From an uncultured Verrucomicrobiota bacterium (GTDB taxonomy: Bacteria > Verrucomicrobiota > Verrucomicrobiia > Chthoniobacterales > SZAS-18): a DNA stretch of 9,906 nt. Positions 6,575-9,906 of the stretch are shown in pieces. The notes under the pieces were generated by a model. It did no database searches. It saw only the letters and a program-made list of their open reading frames with translations, and was not told the origin of the DNA. Each line of letters starts with the position of its first letter. Within the stretch, counting starts at the first letter, position 1. The DNA lies in assembly GCA_937871685.1 (NCBI GenBank), contig CALMOL010000518.1, forward strand, positions 1 to 9,906, given 5' to 3'. The translations under genes were made by a program, and so were the position numbers.

Positions 6575-7534
6575 TTATTTCGCCACCATTCCGGCGATCA
6601 TCTTGTCGAGCTTCACCGAGTCGGCCGCGAACTGGCGGATGCCCTCGGCGGTCTTCTCGGTCGCCATCGCGTCCTCGTTGAACTGCCAGCGGAAGGACTT
6701 CTCGTCGGTCGCCACTTTCTCGATGCGCATCTCCTGCGCCTTCTCGGGCGAGAGCTTGCGCGTGACCGGCTCCTCGGACTTCTGCAGCTCGGCGAGCAGC
6801 TTCGGGGCGATGGTCAGCAGGTCGCAGCCGGCCAGTTCCAGGATCTCGCCCTTGGAGCGGAACGAGGCGCCCATCACCTCCATCGGCGAGCCGTGCTTCT
6901 TGAGGTAATTGTAGATCTTCGTGGTGGACGCGACGCCGGGATCCTCGTGCGGCGCGAAGTCGTGGCCGGCGGCCTTCTTGTGCCAGTCGAGGATGCGGCC
7001 CACGAAAGGCGAGATCAGCTTTACGCCCGCCTCGGCGCACGCGGCGGCCTGCACCACGGAAAACATGAGCGTGAGGTTGGTGTTGATGCCCTCTTTTTGC
7101 AGCACCTCGGCGGCGCGGATGCCTTCCCATGTCGTGGCAATCTTGATGAGCACGCGCTCCTTTTCGATGCCGTGGTCCTTGTAAAGCTTGATGAGGTCGC
7201 GACCCTTGGCTACGAGCGCGTCCTTGTCGAAGGAAAGGCGCGCGTCGGTCTCGGTGGACACGCGGCCGGGGACGATCTTAAGAATCTCCACGCCGAAGAG
7301 CACGAGGATGTGATCGGTGATCGAGTCGATGAGCTTCGCGCCGGTGAGCGAGGAACCCTTGAGGTCGGCCACGGCGTGCTCGAGGATCTCGTGGTAGCGC
7401 TCGATGCCGGCGGCGGCCAAAATCAGCGAGGGGTTCGTGGTGGCGTCCTGGGGGGCAAACTCCTTGATGGAGCCGAAGTCGCCGGTGTCGGCAACGACCT
7501 TGGTGAATTGCTTGAGTTGGTCGATCTGGTTCAT
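6575..7534 (-). CDS. tal: Transaldolase
   Basis: The product is 319 residues, matching TalB-type (subfamily 1) transaldolases. The enzyme moves a dihydroxyacetone unit between sedoheptulose-7-phosphate and glyceraldehyde-3-phosphate in the non-oxidative pentose phosphate branch. Signature 1 is DATTNPSLI at residues 30-38. Signature 2 is LIKIATTWEG, with Schiff-base lysine K131, equivalent to K132 of E. coli TalB. SFVG-like ISPFVGRILDWH and the MGASFRSKGEI segment follow as in the family. An open frame continues 33 codons upstream, but ATG 7534 begins right at the family N-terminus (MNQIDQLKQF). Its leader is pyrimidine-rich (ACTCCCTCCCTTGCCCACC) with no Shine-Dalgarno. A promoter-like pair lies 33-63 nt upstream and a strong terminator follows, so it is probably transcribed alone. 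Its partner pathway enzyme zwf lies nearby in convergent orientation. Confidence 0.97.
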   Translation of the reverse strand: MNQIDQLKQFTKVVADTGDFGSIKEFAPQDATTNPSLILAAAGIERYHEILEHAVADLKGSSLTGAKLIDSITDHILVLFGVEILKIVPGRVSTETDARLSFDKDALVAKGRDLIKLYKDHGIEKERVLIKIATTWEGIRAAEVLQKEGINTNLTLMFSVVQAAACAEAGVKLISPFVGRILDWHKKAAGHDFAPHEDPGVASTTKIYNYLKKHGSPMEVMGASFRSKGEILELAGCDLLTIAPKLLAELQKSEEPVTRKLSPEKAQEMRIEKVATDEKSFRWQFNEDAMATEKTAEGIRQFAADSVKLDKMIAGMVAK

Positions 7535-7566
7535 GGTGGGCAAGGGAGGGAGTTCGGGCGGCGCAC

Positions 7567-7597
7567 AGGCTAGCACAGGGTCCGGGCCGCGCGTCAA
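7567..7597 (-). promoter_or_regulatory. Probable sigma70-type promoter of transaldolase
   Basis: On the minus strand TTGACG (complement of 7592-7597) is followed after 19 nt by TAGCCT (complement of 7567-7572), preceded by TGTGC, which gives an extended -10-like TG. The predicted start leaves a leader of about 25 nt before ATG 7534. The -35 matches well; the -10 and long spacing are less ideal. Confidence 0.45.
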
Positions 7598-7705
7598 TGC
7601 CCATGCGAGGGCGGGGGAGCGGAATAATTCCATTCAGGGCGGCTCTCACATTGTAATCCCCACCGCGCGGCGCACGTCCCCGGCGGCGCAGTCCCTCCTC
7701 CGCCC

Positions 7706-7954
7706 ATGCCGTTCCGCCTGCCCGCGCTCTCGCTGCGCGTGAACCACGGCCGTCGCGCCCGCGGGCGACGAACTGGAAAACCATTCGCCGCCCGGGCGAC
7801 GACGCCACGCCGGCCTTCCAGCGCGCCCGCGCGATGCTGGAGAAGGTGCGCCCCGTGGATCACCTCGCCGAGCGCAAGCACTACATCCTGCGACCGATCG
7901 CCGCGGATGCCCCGCTCACGGAGTTTGTGGTGATGCTGTCTGGGTGCGCGTTGG
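7706..7954 (+). pseudogene. Probable frameshifted remnant of an unrecognised small gene
   Basis: ATG 7706 has a CU-rich leader (CCCTCCTCCGCCC) like true starts here, and its first ~14 codons (MPFRLPALSLRVNH) have G or C in nearly every third position. The signal then moves to another frame. From about 7768 to 7920 the frame starting at bases equal to 1 modulo 3 reads WKTIRRPGDDATPAF, then FQRARAMLEKVRPVDHL, then AERKHYILRPIAADAPLTEF, again with mostly G/C third positions and a balanced, soluble-protein composition. It ends at TGA 7952-7954 after an atypical tail, just before a palindromic element at 7961. One frameshift between about 7748 and 7770 would join the two parts. A TGTAAT box at 7652-7657 could be its old -10 element, but no good -35 accompanies it. 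I do not recognise the family. Two unrelated short fragments or a sequencing error are alternatives. Confidence 0.4.
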
Positions 7955-7960
7955 GATGAA

Positions 7961-8070
7961 GTGGATGGCGCTCCACCGCGCCATTGGTGAGAGAAGGGCA
8001 ACCTGGAATTTCAGTCCAGAGGCTTGGCTGCCCTGTCGCCACCAACACCGCGACGGAGCGCGCCATCCAC
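7961..8070. repeat. 110-bp nested palindromic element (REP/MITE-like)
   Basis: The ends are perfect 11-bp inverted repeats: GTGGATGGCGC (7961-7971) and GCGCCATCCAC (8060-8070). TCC (7972-7974) continues the pairing with GGA (8055-8057) after a 2-nt bulge. Inside are AGGGCA (7995-8000) with TGCCCT (8029-8034), and CTGGA (8003-8007) with TCCAG (8015-8019) around a 7-nt loop. Such concentric pairing over 110 bp suggests a repetitive palindromic family or a short non-autonomous mobile element. It carries no credible gene and lies between a gene remnant and the STAND gene. Confidence 0.6.
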
Positions 8071-8080
8071 CGGCCGAAGA

Positions 8081-8106
8081 CCTCGTCGAGAACCCTCGTC
8101 GAGAAT
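8081..8106. repeat. Two tandem copies of a 13-bp unit
   Basis: CCTCGTCGAGAAC (8081-8093) is followed directly by CCTCGTCGAGAAT (8094-8106). Each unit contains the small palindrome CTCG-T-CGAG. It is centred about 95 nt upstream of the STAND gene start, so it could be a paired operator or simply a short duplication beside the palindromic element. Confidence 0.5.
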
Positions 8107-8188
8107 CCACTTCGGCGTCCCACCCGCTTTCCCCGCGAAACCAATCGCCTGCCGCGCTCCGGCTTGGTAAAAGCCTGCCTGCGCCGCC

Positions 8189-9906
8189 ATGTCGATCCCC
8201 GTTCTCCGCATCTTCGTCTCCTCGCCGGGCGACGTGCGCGCCGAGCGTGAGATCACGCGCGCCATGATCGACCGCCTTGGCCTCCTCCTGCACGGGCGGC
8301 TGCGCCTGGAATACTGCTTTTGGGAAGACGGCCTGATGCTGACCACCAATGGTGACTTCCAGTCGCAGATCCCGAACCCGGCGGGTTTCGACCTGCTCAT
8401 CGGCATCCTCGGCGCGCGTCTCGGCTCGCCGCTCCATCCCGGCCTCCATCGCCGGGCGGACGGCTCGCCCTACTCTTCCGGCACCGAATACGAGTTCGAG
8501 TGCGCCATCAACGCGCATGAGCAAACCGGCCGCCCCGAGCTGCTCGTCTATCGCGCCTCCACGCTGCCGAAGGTCGATCTCGATGCGGAGGACTACGAGG
8601 AGCGCCCCGCCCAATGGCGCGCGCTCAAGGCCTTCTGCGCGCGCTGGTTCATCGACCAAGGCGCCTCCGTGCGCGCCTACAACTCCTATGCAAATCTCGA
8701 CGCGTTCGAGAGGAAGCTGGAGTCGGATTTGAAGACTTTCACGGGACGTCGCCTCGCTGGGCCGCTTCTCCCGAATTCCCGCCGCCGCGAGCCATTCCCG
8801 GGCTCGCCCTATCGCGGATTGAAAGTCTTCGACATGGAACACCATGCCCTGTTCTTCGGCCGCACCAGGGAGCGTGGCGAGGTGCTCGATCTCCTGCGCG
8901 AGCGGGCGGAGGAAGGTTGCCCTTTCGTGCTGATCTTCGGCGCGAGCGGCTCCGGCAAGAGCTCGCTCCTACGCGCCGGGGTGATGTCGCTGCTCGCCCG
9001 GAACGTCGTCGAGGGCGTGGGTGTGTGGCGCTGGACGGTGTGGCAGCCCTCGGACGCCCCGCCGGGCGGCGACCTGATCGACGGCTTGGCGCACGCCCTC
9101 CTTGGCGAAAAAGCCCTGCCCGAGCTGGCCGCCGACGGCACTCATGCGACCACGCTGGCCGCCCTCCTGCGCCAAGACCCCGCCCGTGCGAGCGGCTTGG
9201 TCCAAGGCGCGCTCTCCCAGGCCGCCGCGGCGGCGAAGCGCGAGCGCGGCCAAACCGGCCAGCCCGCCGCGCGCCTCGCGGTCGGCCTCGATCAACTGGA
9301 GGAGGCCTTCACCGTGGAGCGATTCAGCCCCGCGTGTCGCGAAGAATTCTTCCGCGCCGTGGGGTCGCTGGCCCGCTCTGGCCTCGTGTGGGTGACAGCC
9401 ACGCTGCGCAGCGATTTCTACGGCTGTTGCGAGGAGCATCCCGAGCTGGTGGACCTCGCACGCGACAAGGGCCAATACCGCCTGCTCGCACCCTGCGCGG
9501 CGGATTTGAAAAGGATGATTTTGCTGCCGGCGGAAGCGGCCGGGATCGCCTTTGAAGATCGTCCCGACAAGGGGCCCCTCGAGGATCGCCTGCTGGCCGA
9601 GGCGCGAGCCGAACTGGGCGCCTTGCCCCTGCTGGAGTTCGCCTTGGATGAACTTTACCGCGCTGGTGCCGCGAGCGGCCTGCTCACGCACGAGGATTAC
9701 GAGCGATTGGCCCGGAGCGAGGGCGTTTCCAGCGGGGCCGCCACGCCCGGCTTGGCCGGCGCGCTGGCCGGACGAGCCGAGAAAACTTTCGCCGCGTTGC
9801 CCTCCCGGGCGCAAGGCTCCCTCGACGGCGTGCTCCGCCAGCTCGCGCGCCTGGGCGAGGGCGAGGACGAGGTGCCCGCCCGCCGCACCGCCCCCCACGC
9901 TGCCGC
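8189..9906 (+). CDS. DUF4062-like domain fused to nSTAND1-type STAND NTPase (3' end outside window)
   Basis: The frame is open from ATG 8189 to the window edge (572 codons, no stop). Residues 5-190 match the DUF4062-like conflict domain: LRIFVSSPGDVRAER at 6-20, W45-E46, FQSQIPNP (57-64), FDLLIGILGARLGS (67-80), SGTEYEFECAI (97-107) and LLVYRAS. A linker leads to PYRGLKVF (207-214) and FFGR (222-225), the usual nSTAND1 entry. The P-loop is GASGSGKSS (251-259), Walker B-like GLDQLEEAF with D368, and the TLRSDFYG segment (405-412) corresponds to the conserved arginine motif. YRLLAP, PAEAAGI and GALPLLEFAL (477-486) complete the STAND helical region. Family members normally continue into WD40, TPR or similar repeats, not seen here. 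STAND proteins act as ligand-sensing oligomerising switches; several are antiphage or cell-suicide devices. The trigger and output of this one are unknown. No signal peptide or membrane span was seen. The leader is pyrimidine-rich without a Shine-Dalgarno. Confidence 0.88.
   Translation, partial: MSIPVLRIFVSSPGDVRAEREITRAMIDRLGLLLHGRLRLEYCFWEDGLMLTTNGDFQSQIPNPAGFDLLIGILGARLGSPLHPGLHRRADGSPYSSGTEYEFECAINAHEQTGRPELLVYRASTLPKVDLDAEDYEERPAQWRALKAFCARWFIDQGASVRAYNSYANLDAFERKLESDLKTFTGRRLAGPLLPNSRRREPFPGSPYRGLKVFDMEHHALFFGRTRERGEVLDLLRERAEEGCPFVLIFGASGSGKSSLLRAGVMSLLARNVVEGVGVWRWTVWQPSDAPPGGDLIDGLAHALLGEKALPELAADGTHATTLAALLRQDPARASGLVQGALSQAAAAAKRERGQTGQPAARLAVGLDQLEEAFTVERFSPACREEFFRAVGSLARSGLVWVTATLRSDFYGCCEEHPELVDLARDKGQYRLLAPCAADLKRMILLPAEAAGIAFEDRPDKGPLEDRLLAEARAELGALPLLEFALDELYRAGAASGLLTHEDYERLARSEGVSSGAATPGLAGALAGRAEKTFAALPSRAQGSLDGVLRQLARLGEGEDEVPARRTAPHAA

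Noticed and set aside
6359..7573. Long open frame (404 codons) on the plus strand opposite transaldolase
   Set aside because: Antisense shadow of tal, starting inside the FKBP gene and without recognisable domain signatures.
8081..8106. CRISPR-like repeat
   Set aside because: Only two 13-bp copies with no spacer between them.
7916..8845. Minus-strand open frame covering the palindromic repeat and the DUF4062 region
   Set aside because: It spans a repeat and the antisense of a confident gene; no coherent domain.
8969..9898. Minus-strand open frame opposite the STAND gene
   Set aside because: The plus frame carries ordered STAND motifs; the minus frame is Gln/Gly/Ala-rich with none.

Overview
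The window is strongly GC-rich, and the real genes have third codon positions that are almost all G or C. Three features suggest a Verrucomicrobiota-like bacterium: the TPR tail of the first gene, pyrimidine-rich leaders without a Shine-Dalgarno sequence, and the mix of genes. This is inference from style, because no rRNA or marker gene is present. No tRNA, rRNA, CRISPR array or transposase was seen.

Layout. (1) 1-300: the last 99 residues of a TPR-tailed protein, probably a Ser/Thr kinase. (2) 337-3162: three same-strand genes for making or decorating a surface glycan or lipid-linked sugar: an NAD-dependent sugar epimerase/dehydratase, a GT2 polyprenyl-phosphate-type glycosyltransferase and a class I SAM methyltransferase. 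A 187-bp element with 42-nt imperfect inverted repeats lies between the last two. It encodes the end of the glycosyltransferase and stops at the base before the methyltransferase start codon. (3) 3261-4094: a secreted thioredoxin-like protein with an MsrA-like C-terminal half. (4) 4260-5795: glucose-6-phosphate dehydrogenase, followed by tandem hairpins. (5) On the minus strand, an FKBP-type prolyl isomerase (6094-6426) and transaldolase (6575-7534), the latter with a good terminator and a plausible promoter. Dehydrogenase and transaldolase represent the oxidative and non-oxidative branches of the pentose phosphate pathway. (6) 7535-8188: no intact gene. It holds a promoter region, a probable frameshifted gene remnant, a 110-bp nested palindromic element and a tandem 13-mer. 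(7) 8189-9906: an open frame running off the window, encoding a DUF4062-like domain fused to an nSTAND1-type STAND NTPase.

The first 7.5 kb is mostly core metabolism and surface biosynthesis. From about 7.6 kb the character becomes accessory: decayed coding sequence, palindromic repeats, then a large multidomain NTPase of a type linked to bacterial conflict and antiphage signalling. The STAND gene is the best candidate for an undescribed system, but its C-terminal sensor and its neighbours lie outside the window.
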